NCBI RefSeq assembly: GCF_016587355.1
Contig: NZ_BNJF01000003.1
Span: 248,001 to 312,000 of the forward strand
From: Ktedonospora formicarum
GTDB taxonomy: Bacteria; Chloroflexota; Ktedonobacteria; Ktedonobacterales; Ktedonobacteraceae
DNA length: 64,000 nucleotides
Direction: 5' to 3'
Part shown: positions 35,758 to 44,842 of the stretch, piece after piece
Numbering within the stretch: the stretch's first letter is position 1
How the letters are laid out: each line of letters starts with the position of its first letter
The notes under the pieces: model-generated
Told to the model about the DNA's origin: nothing
Databases searched by the model: none
The model's input: the letters and a program-made list of their open reading frames with translations, nothing else
Position numbers and translations under genes: made by a program

Positions 35758-37599
35758 ATGCATTTTGGTAAGCGTTTGCGTCAGGAACGATTACATCGTC
35801 ATTTATCACAAGAAGCGCTCGCCGAAGCTCTTGCCCTCTCTGCCAGAAGCATACGTCGTTGGGAGCGGGGACAAGCGTTTCCACAAGCCTCTGTTCGGCT
35901 CCAACTCAGTCGCTTTTTGGGGCTACATCCCCAAGAATTATTTGAAGATCAGGAGGTAGAGACGTCTTCCATGCCTCTTTGGTGTGTTCCCTTTCCACGC
36001 AATCCCTTCTTCACTGGGCGAGAAGCTCTCCTTATGACACTTCACACATCTCTGTACATCCATGAAGATGTTGCGTTTCGGCATATATACGCGCTCCACG
36101 GGCTTGGTGGTGTTGGTAAGACGCAGCTTGCCTTAGAATATGTGTATCGCTTTGCTCAGGACTACAGAGCCGTCTTCTGGATTGATGCAGAAACTACCGA
36201 AAGCATCAATGTCAGTCTCTTACGAATTGCCGCAGTGCTCCAATTACCGAATCGCGAGAGTAAGGACCAACAACGTGTCATCTCAGCGGTTACTGCTTGG
36301 TTGACAATACATGATCAATGGCTGCTGATTTGTGATAACGTGGAAGACCTAAACGTGTTGGATCGCTTTCTTCCCTCTATACAACATGGGGCAGTTCTGT
36401 TCACAACATGCCTACAAGCATTAGGGACACGTGCGCGAAGCATTCCTGTTTTGCCAATGGAACATGAGGAGGGAATGCTGTTTCTGCTGCGCCGTGCAAG
36501 AGTACTGGAGGCGGAAGCAATTGGTGAGCATATGCATCAGTTTTCCATGCAACAGCCGTCTCAATATGCGGCAGCGGGGGAACTGGTCACACTGACAGGA
36601 GGATTGCCCCTGGCACTTGATCAAGCGGGGGCTTACCTGGAAGAAACACAGTGTGGCTTATCTGCCTATCTAGAACTCTTCCGTACCCGGCGTAGCACCC
36701 TACTTCAACAGCAAAGAGAGGGAGAAGGGGCACAAGATCATCCGATGTCTGTTGCAACTACCTTTACCCTTGCAATCACCGCGACTACTGAATGTCATCC
36801 GGCTGTGCTGGATCTTTTACGGGTCTGTGCGTTGCTGCATCCAGATGCCCTCCCCGAAGAACTCTTTCTTGAGGGAGGTAGACTGCTTGGAGCAACACTG
36901 GAGACGGTATGTCGTGATCCACTGGAGTGGCACCGAGTCGTTGCCATCGCCTGTTCCTATTCCTTGCTCTCGCGCCAGTCCGAAACAAGGACATTCTCGA
37001 TCCACCCTCTGGTGCGGGCTGTACTCTTAGATTCTATGCCGGAGGATGTGCGGCAAGTATGGACTCAACGAATAGTGGAGGCACTCGACGTTGTCTTTCC
37101 AGAAAAATGTCCCTCGAAGGAGTATGCCTCCTGGTGCTTACAGTGTGAGCGATTAGTGAAGCATGCGTTGCTCTGTGTGTCTCAAGCCCAAGCTACTGAA
37201 CGCTCTCTTCCTCTGACATCCTTAGTGTATAAAGTCGCGCAGTATATGCATGAGTATGCACAATCTGGAGAGGCGGAGCCCCTCTATCAGCAGCAAACCA
37301 TGCAGATTCGGGAACAGCTGCTCAGCATACAGGCCCCTCTGGTTGCCGAATTATTCAACAGGCTGGCAAGCCTCTTTTGCGATCAGGGCCGATATGTGGA
37401 AGCGGAACCACTCTATCAGTGTGTGCTACAGTATCAAGAAATGGTGACAAATACGCCATTTCTCATGTATGCCCCTACGGATAAGGGCATTGGATGCACT
37501 GCATATCCTCTACTCCCTGACGCGAAGGCCGCAGGAGCTACTTTTCTGATAATGTTGAGTGAGCCATTGACATCGGCATTGATGAGCGTGCCAAACTGA
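35758..37599 (+). pseudogene. XRE-NB-ARC-TPR protein, C-terminus replaced by a tnpB remnant
   Basis: A signal-transduction ATPase of the STAND class. Residues 1-60 are an XRE helix-turn-helix (FGKRLRQERLHRHLSQEAL, SARSIRRWERGQ). The NB-ARC has Walker A at 115-122 (GLGGVGKT), Walker B WLLICDN and the GLPLAL motif. The end carries TPR-like repeats (EAEPLYQQQTMQIREQLL, YVEAEPLYQCVLQYQEM). At about residue 560 the frame passes into antisense tnpB end sequence, so further TPRs are lost. AGAGGTGA supports the ATG; a GTG four codons earlier is possible. Such proteins act as regulators or, in some lineages, phage sensors. Confidence 0.78.
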
Positions 37600-38180
37600 G
37601 AACGAAACAAGCCACGTTTGAGACACCTGCCTGCATACAACTCGTGCTTCTGGAGAGGTTCATGATCAAGAAACGAGCACTTGGAGGTGTAGGACTCTTC
37701 CGTGATATGCACCTGGATGCCCACCAGCTGGGCTTTGTACGTGAGCAGATCAATGAAACGTGCATGCGGCGCACCAAAATTCTGGTTGTTGCGCTTGCCC
37801 AAGTTGGCTCCCTGTTTCCACTCAGAATTTATGCCAATCACCAGATGCCCGATGCCTTCCAGCACAAGCAGATCAATGATGCGACGTGAAGCTCCATGCA
37901 GGTAGTGATTGATCTTGCGCGTGCGTTTGGTCGTGATTCGTTCAAGCTGCTTGCTGGTGAAGCGCTTCTGTGAGCTGAGATGGCTTTGCAGGCGTGCGCG
38001 CTCTTTGTTGTACCACTGATTGATGCTCTTGACAGGGCGCCCGTTAACGATGCGAGGCATGAAGCCTTGCTTGTTTGATGTTAGCGCTGCCAAGTTGTTC
38101 AATCCAATATCGATCCCTGCATAGAGCAAATCATCGACAAGGGCTTGCTCAGGCTCTCGTTGGTAGACGACTTCCACCAC
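37434..38180 (-). pseudogene. tnpB: tnpB remnant, N-terminal half deleted
   Basis: Retains the RuvC core and C-terminus: GIDIGLNNLAALTSNKQGF, VLEGIGHLVIGINSEWKQ, EESYTSKCSFLDHEPL and LINADVNGSLNI. Related to the tnpB at 12645 but clearly a different element. The N-terminal 150 or so residues are missing; the breakpoint is near 38186. As in the other copy, the zinc-ribbon cysteines are absent. A hairpin (GAAATGG/CCATTTC, 37439-37465) at its end is the probable right end of the element and lies inside the NB-ARC gene. Confidence 0.75.
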
Positions 38181-38187
38181 ATAGAGT

Positions 38188-38209
38188 CCTAGCCTGGTAT
38201 TCGGCTAGG
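38188..38209. repeat. Hairpin at the tnpB remnant border
   Basis: CCTAGCC and GGCTAGG around TGGTATTC, at the junction between the truncated tnpB and the receiver-domain fragment. Possibly an element end left by a deletion. Confidence 0.35.
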
Positions 38210-38219
38210 GAGCCGGGAG

Positions 38220-38357
38220 GAATATGCACATCTCCCCATCCTGCTGATGAGTGCAGATGTGCTGCAGCACGTCAATGGCAACAAGCACCTCAGAACGCTG
38301 TGGAACCCTTTTGAAGTGGAAGCCCTGCTGCACATCGTCGCGAAACTGCTGGCCTGA
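38220..38357 (+). pseudogene. Response-regulator receiver domain fragment
   Basis: EYAHLPILLMSADVLQHVNG followed by KHLRTLWNPFEVEALLHIVA is the last third of a CheY-like domain: the PILLMSA strand and the NPFEVEALL segment in place of the usual KPF. The phosphoacceptor part is missing. Too short to function. Confidence 0.55.
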
Positions 38358-38613
38358 GCAGAAAAGCGTGTCCCTGGCACCGAAAAGCGTTCTCTGACTG
38401 CGATGGTGTTCAAGCTACGCTCCCATGATCGGAAAGATCACACGCGCAGGGACAGACCAATATGGATGTCTGGCTGCCCCACAGCGCATTCAAGAAGTAT
38501 CCACTCTTGTACTCAACGTGTATCTTGGAGATAGAACGCCACTCTCGATGGATCTATTTCGCTCGTGGGAAGCACCTATTCCCTTTACAGAGAAGCAGAA
38601 GGAGAACAGTGAG
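38358..38613. other. Unassigned stretch between remnants
   Basis: A plus-strand frame from 38425 (QRIQEVSTLVLNVYLGD, LFRSWEAPIPFTE) leads in frame into the next remnant. It may be part of another decayed gene; not recognised. Confidence 0.3.
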
Positions 38614-38940
38614 ATGCCCCAAGCCGCCACCTACGATGCAATCGTGATCGGGACCAGTCAGGGCGGCGGATTTCTCCCCATCGCCCTGGCAAAGGCAGGC
38701 CGAAACGTGGCGGTGATTGAGCGGGACCATATCGGTGGGGTCTGTGTCAACGTGGGCTGTCCCCCACCAAAATGATGGTTACCAGCACACGCCTCGCCTA
38801 CCTGGCACGGCGTGATACTGAGTACGGCATTCACATTGGCCCCGTTTCAGTCGATCTGCAAGCCGTCCGCCAACGCAAACAAGGGATCGTCGAGGGTGCG
38901 CGTAACGGCTACCAGAATCGTCTGACCGCAACGCAAGGAA
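38614..38940 (+). pseudogene. N-terminal fragment of a mercuric-reductase-like flavoprotein
   Basis: YDAIVIGTSQGGGFLPIALA is the FAD-binding Rossmann loop, and GGVCVNVGCPPPK the redox-disulfide region, of the pyridine nucleotide-disulfide oxidoreductase family. One C missing from the C run at 38760-38764 shifts the frame; TKMMVTSTRLAYLARR and HIGPVSVDLQAVRQRKQ follow in the next frame. Homology ends at about 38935 where a perfect hairpin begins; three quarters of the protein is gone. AAGGAG ten bases before the ATG. Confidence 0.7.
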
Positions 38941-38941
38941 G

Positions 38942-38981
38942 GCATCTTCACCCATCCGCTCTGGCGGATGGGTGAAGATGC
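38942..38981. repeat. Perfect 18-bp hairpin at a gene-remnant border
   Basis: GCATCTTCACCCATCCGC (38942-38959), loop TCTG, exact complement (38964-38981). It sits exactly where the flavoprotein homology stops. No T-run follows. Compare the 18-bp hairpin at 9294. Confidence 0.65.
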
Positions 38982-39061
38982 GCTCTGTTTATGACACTCG
39001 ATTCGTAGGACAAGTTGTCGTTCATCAAAAATACCATGAGAAAGAGATCAGGAGTGAAGAA

Positions 39062-39673
39062 ATGAGCGAAGGTTTCGTCTCGCGGGGATTCCGAGGTCGC
39101 CGAAAGCCTGGCGACGAGCGTGGGCGAATCCCGCCAGGACAATATCTGGAGCGTGGCTTCCCTGTCCTTTCGGCAGGACCAACGCCACACATGCCCCTCG
39201 CAACCTGGGATTTCTCCCTGCTTGGGGAGGTCGATCAACCAAAACAGTGGACCTGGGATGCCTTTCGCGCACTGCCACATGAGATGGTGACCAAAGACAT
39301 CCACTGCGTAACCAAGTGGTCGAAACTGGATACCCACTGGGAAGGCGTCTCTGTCGAGACACTGCTTGAGCAGGTTGCGTATGATGCCAAGTACGTGATC
39401 GCCTTTAGCGATGGCGGCTATACCACCAACCTTCCGCTGGAAGATGTGTTGGGTGGGAAGGCATGGGTGGTGGATGCGTATGAGGGGCAGCCACTCCCCC
39501 CTGAACACGGTGGACCGGCCCGCCTGCTGGTTCCCCATCTCTACTTCTGGAAGAGCGCCAAGTGGGTCCGGGGGCTGCGGTTGGTCGCGCAGGATGAACC
39601 GGGCTTCTGGGAGTCGCTTGGCTACCACAATCACGGTGATCCATGGAAAGAAGAACGATACCGGGGCGACTAA
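39062..39673 (+). CDS. Sulfite-oxidase-like molybdopterin-dependent oxidoreductase
   Basis: A 203-aa single-domain member of the sulfite oxidase fold. Cys82 in DIHCVTKWS is the conserved molybdenum ligand. Other family text: GRIPPGQYLERGFPVLSAG, WTWDAFRALP, SDGGYTTNLPLED, GGPARLLVPHLYFWKSAKW. No Tat or Sec signal, so it is cytoplasmic. AGGAGTGAAGAA precedes the ATG. The next gene starts 30 bp before this stop, and a DUF6510 zinc-ribbon gene follows; this three-gene set is a known conserved cluster in Actinobacteria and Chloroflexota, with the reductase as electron donor. Confidence 0.85.
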   Translation: MSEGFVSRGFRGRRKPGDERGRIPPGQYLERGFPVLSAGPTPHMPLATWDFSLLGEVDQPKQWTWDAFRALPHEMVTKDIHCVTKWSKLDTHWEGVSVETLLEQVAYDAKYVIAFSDGGYTTNLPLEDVLGGKAWVVDAYEGQPLPPEHGGPARLLVPHLYFWKSAKWVRGLRLVAQDEPGFWESLGYHNHGDPWKEERYRGD

Positions 39674-40400
39674 GCTGGCAACTCGGCGAGGTGGTTGTGA
39701 CGCAGGAAGAAACAGCGCGGGCGAAGAGCATCACACTTGCCATCCCCCGCTGGAACGGGCATCGACCAGGGCAGCATGTGGATGTGCGCCTCACGGCTGA
39801 AGATGGCTACCAGGCAGAGCGCAGCTATTCGATCGCGTCTGCTCCTCAGCTGGAACCACATGTGACGCTTACCGTTGAACGGCTCGATGAGGGGAAGTAT
39901 CGCCCTACCTCACGGGTGAACTCCGTGTCGGTGACCAGCTGGAACTGCGCGGTCCAATCGGGGGATACTTCGTCTGGGAGGAGCAGATGGGTGGCCCTCT
40001 CTTGCTGATAGCTGGGGGCTCGGGGATTGTGCCGTTGATGGCGATGATCCGCTATTGGGCTGATCTAGAGAGCACGATTCCGATCCGTTTGCTGTATTCG
40101 TCGCGATCATACACAGAGGTCATCTACCGTGACGAACTCGCTCGCCTGGTCAAGAGTAACACGAAGCTTGAGGTGGCACATACGCTCACCCGTGAGCAAC
40201 CGTCAGGATGGACAGGGTATCACCGCCGGATCGATACCGAGATGCTGCGTGAGGTGGCATGGCCAGTTGATCAACGCCCGTTGCTGTTCATCTGTGGCCC
40301 AACCCCATTCGTCGAAACAACCGCCACGAGTCTCGTCACCCTGGGATATGAGCCAGGGCGCATCAAAACCGAACGCTTCGGACCGACAGGAGAAACATGA
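39643..40400 (+). pseudogene. Ferredoxin-reductase-type FAD/NAD(P) oxidoreductase, one-base frameshift
   Basis: N-terminal FAD domain: RPGQHVDVRL-type text (HRPGQHVDVRLTAEDGY) and ERSYSIAS. C-terminal NAD domain: GGSGIVPLMAMIRYW, FICGPTPFVE and GYEPGRIKTERFG. Between them one frame gives KYRPTSRVNS while the expected EVSPYLTGEL, VGDQLELRGPIGGYF lies in the other: one G missing from GGGG near 39893. Joined it is about 253 aa. The ATG overlaps the sulfite-oxidase-like gene, so translation is coupled; it should pass electrons to that enzyme. Confidence 0.8.
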
Positions 40401-40663
40401 TGGAGAACACGCTTGATGGCAACGCTGCCGGGGGCATCCTGCAAGAGATCTTCCCCTTTGAAATGACGCAGGTCCAGGCAACCTGCACAGGCTGCGGCGC
40501 AACCGCAGCCATCGGTGCTTTGGCTGTCTACATGCACGGGATGGGGACGGTCATCCGCTGCCCCTCCTGCGATACAGTGCTCATTCGTGTGGCGCAGGTA
40601 AGGGGGTGCTACTGGCTGGATATGCGGGGGGTGCGCGTTCTTCAGATCAGCACAGAGGGCTAG
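40397..40663 (+). CDS. DUF6510 zinc-ribbon protein
   Basis: An 88-aa protein: LDGNAAGGILQEIFPFEMTQ, then CTGC and CPSC pairs about 35 residues apart forming one zinc site, ending YWLDMRGVRVLQIS. DUF6510 members accompany the sulfite-oxidase-like and reductase genes. ATGATGG overlaps the previous stop; AGGAG fits the second ATG (40400) slightly better. The role is unknown, perhaps metal or cofactor handling for the oxidoreductase. Confidence 0.8.
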   Translation: MMENTLDGNAAGGILQEIFPFEMTQVQATCTGCGATAAIGALAVYMHGMGTVIRCPSCDTVLIRVAQVRGCYWLDMRGVRVLQISTEG

Positions 40664-41114
40664 TACCGGTATGCGGCGCGAAAAGCAAAATTATGGCAGA
40701 GGAAAAGGAAAAAGCCGGCATACAGGCGAAGAGGCTTGCGTATGCTGAAATGAGGTCTGTCAGAACTGAAACAACCGGATAGAACAAAACCATCGAGGGA
40801 TCAAACAGCGATACTATCCCATGCATGGCTTCGGGAGTTTTGCGTCAGCATCTCGCTTTTGTCGTGCCTTTGATGAAGTATGCAACTCTCTCCGTCCTCG
40901 TCGCAGCATGGGGGAAGTGCTCTCTCCTGGAACAACGCACAAGAAACACACACAACATGCCTCCTCCTCCTGTTCCACTCCCCCTGCCTTCTCCTACCTC
41001 CTTTCCCTCCACCTTCTTCAATCCTCAACCAGAGCATGGGCGAACTGTCCTTCCAACGATAGATAGCAACGACTATAGGACGTGACGGGCGCTCACAGCA
41101 CAAAACGTAGACAC
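40664..41114. other. Gene-free region
   Basis: The stretch GTCTGTCAGAACTGAA at 40756 also occurs at about 31446. The remainder is C/T-rich with short frames only (40801-41142 on both strands). No gene supported. Confidence 0.35.
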
Positions 41115-41142
41115 ATTGATGACAACATGATAGAATATACAC
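41115..41142 (+). promoter_or_regulatory. Conserved block upstream of small paralog gene, second copy
   Basis: ATTGATGACAACATGA and TAGAATATACAC match 86-112. Both lie 33-35 bp before the gene start, consistent with a -10 element and leader. Confidence 0.4.
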
Positions 41143-41174
41143 AGCTTTCTATAGAAGAAGTAAGATGTATGGAA

Positions 41175-41477
41175 ATGAGAATCAGCGAATCTGTCGTGCT
41201 CCCGCTGCCTGAACACGTCCACGCCAGACGTGAGGCGGCAGCCCGCTTCACCGAACAATGTGAGGTCATCGCGACCATCGAGATTCGTGGACAGGTCCTC
41301 TTGGAGGATACCACCACTCGCCTCTTCCCGGACTGGGTCATCGTGAGTCAGCTTGATGATATCCTGAACCTGCTTGGGCTGGGCGACTGGACGGAACTGC
41401 CAGAGGATGCCCGCCTGCTCTGGGCTCGCCCCCTCCAAAGCGAATTCCGTCTCCAAGAAATGCGAGAAGAACACTAG
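41175..41477 (+). CDS. Small conserved protein, three-copy paralog family (100 aa)
   Basis: Paralog of the gene at 147: MRISESVVLPLPEHVHARRE, then AAARFTEQCEVIATIEIRGQ and LPEDARLLWARPL, with a slightly longer C-terminus (LQEMREEH) like that of the remnant at 3586. The start was chosen by alignment to the first copy. Function unknown; soluble, acidic. It lies between the DUF6510 cluster and the sugar locus, unlike the first copy, so the gene travels independently of its neighbours. Confidence 0.7.
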   Translation: MRISESVVLPLPEHVHARREAAARFTEQCEVIATIEIRGQVLLEDTTTRLFPDWVIVSQLDDILNLLGLGDWTELPEDARLLWARPLQSEFRLQEMREEH

Positions 41478-41686
41478 GATACACACGCATTTTTCCCTAA
41501 CTATAAAGGAGCATCTAAGATAGAACTATGCCGTCGTGAATTCGTCATTCACGCAAACAATCGTCTTACCCTCCATGCTGGGTGGTGGGAAGAGTGCAAA
41601 GAAAATATTGAAACATGTGACATCAATACGATGATGGTTCTGTGATGCTTGTGCATATTGGAAAGGCGCACTTCTATGGAAGCTTT
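41478..41686. other. Short gene-free stretch
   Basis: No protein-like frame. The direct neighbour is the hairpin at 41687. Confidence 0.3.
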
Positions 41687-41728
41687 GCCTCTTCTCACGC
41701 TGCACGGGTTGACAGCGTGAGAAGAGGC
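41687..41728. terminator. Hairpin between convergent genes
   Basis: GCCTCTTCTCACGCTG and its complement around a 10-nt loop. It lies 37 bp beyond the stop of the GH3 gene (minus strand); on that strand AAAGCTTCC follows. It may terminate transcription from both sides. Confidence 0.55.
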
Positions 41729-41764
41729 TGGCGTGGCGCGACTTTAAGGAAGGCTTGAAGCCTA

Positions 41765-44053
41765 TCAGGGCTTATTGGTTGGCGAGAGAAACGACCCAGT
41801 GCTGTCCTGCACCGTGAACTCCGCGTGTAACGAGGCCGTTGAAACGCCACCGACCCACACATCGAAGATCGATGCATCCAGGACAGAGGTATTTTGCGCC
41901 GAACTCCAGTAGCGCCGCGCTGCCGCATCGAGTTGGAAGTGGAGAGTGCGAGTCTCTCCGGATTCAAGCACCACCCGTTGAAACGCTTTGAGTTCGCGTA
42001 CTGGTCGCGCAGCACGCCCATACCGTTGGTGCAGATAGAGCTGGGCTACCTCCTCGATGGCACGCGAAGAACGGTTTTGTACCTCAACCTGGATTTCCAG
42101 GGTTTCATCAAGCCCAATGGCTGAAGCGTGCAGGCAAAGATTGGTGTATGCCACCTCGCCGTAGGTCAGGCCAAAGCCGAAAGGATACAGCGGAGTGCTC
42201 TCTTCTTCCCAGTAGCGCATCATGCTGGTCTGTGGTTGATGTGAACGCAAGTGCGAATAGATGAGCGGCACCTGACCAACGCTGCGTGGCCAACTGAATG
42301 GCAGTTTGCCGCCGGGAGCCACCTCTCCAAACAGGACTCTCGCCACAGCCAGCCCACCCTCAGAGCCTGGATGCCATGCCACGAGGATCGCCGCCGTCCG
42401 TTCGATGGCTCGACGCAGATCGAGGGGTCGCCCACTCAGCAGGACCAGAACAACAGGTGTGTCTGTGGCTGCAACTGCTTCCAGCAACTCCACCTGGCGC
42501 CCTGGTAGGTCGAGCGTCGAGCGAGAAGCCGCTTCTCCATTCATATCTGCTGCCTCCCCCAGCACCAGCACCACCACATCAGATGTGCGAGCAAGTTCGA
42601 TAGCTCGGCTGAACTCGGCCTCCTCATCGAACAGTGCGGCCTGCGGAGAAGTGTCACCCACGAATTGCTCCATGGCAGCAAAAGGAGAGGGAAATACCCG
42701 TGTCGGGACAGGCACACCGGGGGCATACGCTACCGTGACGCCGGAGCCCGCCACCCGCTGCATACCCTCCAGTAGGGTGACGGTCGCTTCCAGATCGTGG
42801 GCAAAGGCCCACGGACCGAGGGTGGCCTGTTTGTCGTCTGCCAATGGCCCGATCACCGCGATAGAGCGCACGGCTGAACGGTCAAGAGGTAACACCGATC
42901 CAATGTTGCGCAGCAGCACTGCCGAGCGTTCCGCTGCAATGCGTGCCATCTCGCGATGTTCAGGGAGGCCCAGTGTTTTTGCTGCCCGTCCCTCATCAAC
43001 GTAGGGCTGCTCGAAGAGTCCCAGGCGGAACTTCAACAGCAACACACGCCTGACAGCCTCGTCCAGGCGCTGCTCGTCTACCAGGCCCTGGCGAATCGCG
43101 TCTGGCAACGTCGCGAAGGCACCGACACCAGGGGTGGGAATCATACCCTCCTGGAAGCGAAGCCCAAACCACATTTCCATGTCCAGACCCGCGCGAATCG
43201 CTCGTGTGGCCGCATCGAGGTCGTCTTTAGCAAATCCATGCGTCGTGAGGTCAACCACGGAGCTGGCGTCACTGACGATAAACCCCTCAAAGCCTAGCTC
43301 ACCACGCAGGACATCGGTAATGAGTCGGCGGTCAGCAGCCCCAGGAACACCGCCCGTCCCCACATAGGATGTCATGATGTTGCCCGCTCCGGCCTTGACC
43401 GCCGCAGCAAAGGGCGGTAGGTACACGTTGCGCAGCTCGTTTTCTGAGAGATTCACTTCGTCATAGTCGCGCCCACCAAGAGCCGCGCCGTAGCCGAGAA
43501 AGTGCTTGGGGCCTGCGACAATGTGGTCAGGAGTGCCAATGCCGTCCCCCTGAAAGCCACGTACCTGTGCGGCGGCCATCTGGGAACCGAGATATGGATC
43601 TTCCCCAGCCCCCTCGACGATGCGGCCCCACCGTGGGTCGCGGGCAATATCGACCATGGGCGCGAATGCCCAGTGAATGCCCACCGCGCGTGCCTCGCGC
43701 GCCGCAATGCCCTGGACACGTTCGACAAGCTCCGGGTCCCAGGAGGCGGCCAGACCGAGCGGGACAGGAAAGATCGTCCGTAGCCCATGGATCACATCGA
43801 AACCAAAGAGCAGCGGGATTCCCAGGCGGCTTTCTTCGACGGCGATGCGTTGCAGGCGGTTGGTCTCAGCGGGATCAGAAATGAACAACAGGCTGCCAGC
43901 ACGGCCAGAGCGGACTTCCGCCTCGACAAACTCGGCCTGGGCCGACATCCCGGCCAGATAGAAATACTGACTGATCTGCCCGGCTTTCTCTTCAAGGGTC
44001 ATGGCAGCGAGCAGTGTGTCAGCTTGTTGGAGATGGGTCTCGTTCGTACTCAC
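41765..44053 (-). CDS. bglX: Glycoside hydrolase family 3 beta-glucosidase
   Basis: A 762-aa GH3 enzyme releasing glucose (or xylose) from beta-linked oligosaccharides. The catalytic Asp262 is in FIVSDASSVV. Substrate-pocket text: GPKHFLGYGAALGGRDY and EVNLSENELR. The second domain has VVLVLGEAADMNGEAASR and a late SFGFGLTYGEV-type segment (YPFGFGLTYGE), followed by the C-terminal fibronectin-III-like domain (VEVQNRSSRAIEEVAQLYL). No signal peptide, so it is cytoplasmic and works on imported sugars. GAAGGAAAAGC precedes the ATG. It is the last gene of a minus-strand sugar cluster. Confidence 0.92.
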   Translation of the reverse strand: MSTNETHLQQADTLLAAMTLEEKAGQISQYFYLAGMSAQAEFVEAEVRSGRAGSLLFISDPAETNRLQRIAVEESRLGIPLLFGFDVIHGLRTIFPVPLGLAASWDPELVERVQGIAAREARAVGIHWAFAPMVDIARDPRWGRIVEGAGEDPYLGSQMAAAQVRGFQGDGIGTPDHIVAGPKHFLGYGAALGGRDYDEVNLSENELRNVYLPPFAAAVKAGAGNIMTSYVGTGGVPGAADRRLITDVLRGELGFEGFIVSDASSVVDLTTHGFAKDDLDAATRAIRAGLDMEMWFGLRFQEGMIPTPGVGAFATLPDAIRQGLVDEQRLDEAVRRVLLLKFRLGLFEQPYVDEGRAAKTLGLPEHREMARIAAERSAVLLRNIGSVLPLDRSAVRSIAVIGPLADDKQATLGPWAFAHDLEATVTLLEGMQRVAGSGVTVAYAPGVPVPTRVFPSPFAAMEQFVGDTSPQAALFDEEAEFSRAIELARTSDVVVLVLGEAADMNGEAASRSTLDLPGRQVELLEAVAATDTPVVLVLLSGRPLDLRRAIERTAAILVAWHPGSEGGLAVARVLFGEVAPGGKLPFSWPRSVGQVPLIYSHLRSHQPQTSMMRYWEEESTPLYPFGFGLTYGEVAYTNLCLHASAIGLDETLEIQVEVQNRSSRAIEEVAQLYLHQRYGRAARPVRELKAFQRVVLESGETRTLHFQLDAAARRYWSSAQNTSVLDASIFDVWVGGVSTASLHAEFTVQDSTGSFLSPTNKP

Positions 44054-44159
44054 ATGCTTTTCCTTCTGGTGGCCCCTTCACGCATGTCATGGAGTATTTG
44101 ACTAATGCATGGAACCACCGTCTACTCAGTTCTTCTCTTCCTTCAGATAACCTGTGTCG

Positions 44160-44774
44160 TCATTCCTCAAATGGACGGCCTTTATAATAGTAGAGTTTGT
44201 CCTGCTCGTTAATTTCGCGCAGCACTTTGCAAGGGTTGCCCGCAGCCACCACATTGGCCGGGATATCCTTGGTGACAATACTGCCTGCTCCAATGACGCT
44301 ATTCTCTCCAATGGTGACGCCTGGACAAATCACCGCGCCAGCCCCGACCCACACATTGTCGCCAATGGTCACCGGAAGAGCATACATGTATCCCCGGCGT
44401 GCAGGATCAATGGGGTGCCCGGTCACCGCAATCGTGACATTTGGCCCAAACATGACCCGGTTTCCGATGATGATTTTGTAATCGTCTACCAAGCCCAGGT
44501 TAAAATTGACGTAGACCATATCCCCGAAAAACACATTGGTTCCATAGCAGAAGGAAATGGGAGGTTCAATCCAACAATGTTCCCCGATTGATCCAAACAT
44601 CTCCTTCATCAGTGCCAGACGCTTTTCGATTTCTGTCGGTCTGGTATGATTGAACTCATACATCCGTTCTTTCGCGCGGAGCCGTTCTTCAGGAAGCCCT
44701 TCGCTCATATCAGTGAACAGTCTTCCACTGGCAATCCGTTCACGTTGTGTCAGCGTCTTCTCGTCCTGAGTCAT
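44160..44774 (-). CDS. maa: Maltose/galactoside O-acetyltransferase
   Basis: A 204-aa left-handed beta-helix enzyme that moves acetyl from acetyl-CoA to a sugar hydroxyl. The N-terminal Mac domain is ERIASGRLFTDMSEGLPEE through YEFNHTRPTE. Hexapeptide repeats follow (GTNVFFGDMVYVNFN, then VTIGDNVWVGAGAVICPGV). The catalytic His is in VTGHPIDPARRG. AGAGGG precedes the ATG; 17 upstream in-frame codons are excluded. In the sugar cluster it may acetylate non-metabolised sugars for export, matching the adjacent MATE transporter; that link is inference. Confidence 0.9.
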   Translation of the reverse strand: MTQDEKTLTQRERIASGRLFTDMSEGLPEERLRAKERMYEFNHTRPTEIEKRLALMKEMFGSIGEHCWIEPPISFCYGTNVFFGDMVYVNFNLGLVDDYKIIIGNRVMFGPNVTIAVTGHPIDPARRGYMYALPVTIGDNVWVGAGAVICPGVTIGENSVIGAGSIVTKDIPANVVAAGNPCKVLREINEQDKLYYYKGRPFEE

Positions 44775-44842
44775 ACTACCCTCTTCTTTCCGTGACTTCA
44801 CATATCTGCCATTGACGAATGGCACCTTCTCGTTCGTTCTTT

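Noticed and set aside
35758..40663. A multi-gene antiphage defence island
   Set aside because: Only the XRE-NB-ARC-TPR gene could belong to one; the neighbours are a broken tnpB, a metabolic operon and remnants, with no nuclease, methylase or toxin gene.
42306..43004. Long plus-strand frame inside the beta-glucosidase gene
   Set aside because: Ser/Arg/Thr-rich shadow of a GC-rich coding sequence; the GH3 enzyme on the minus strand explains the openness.
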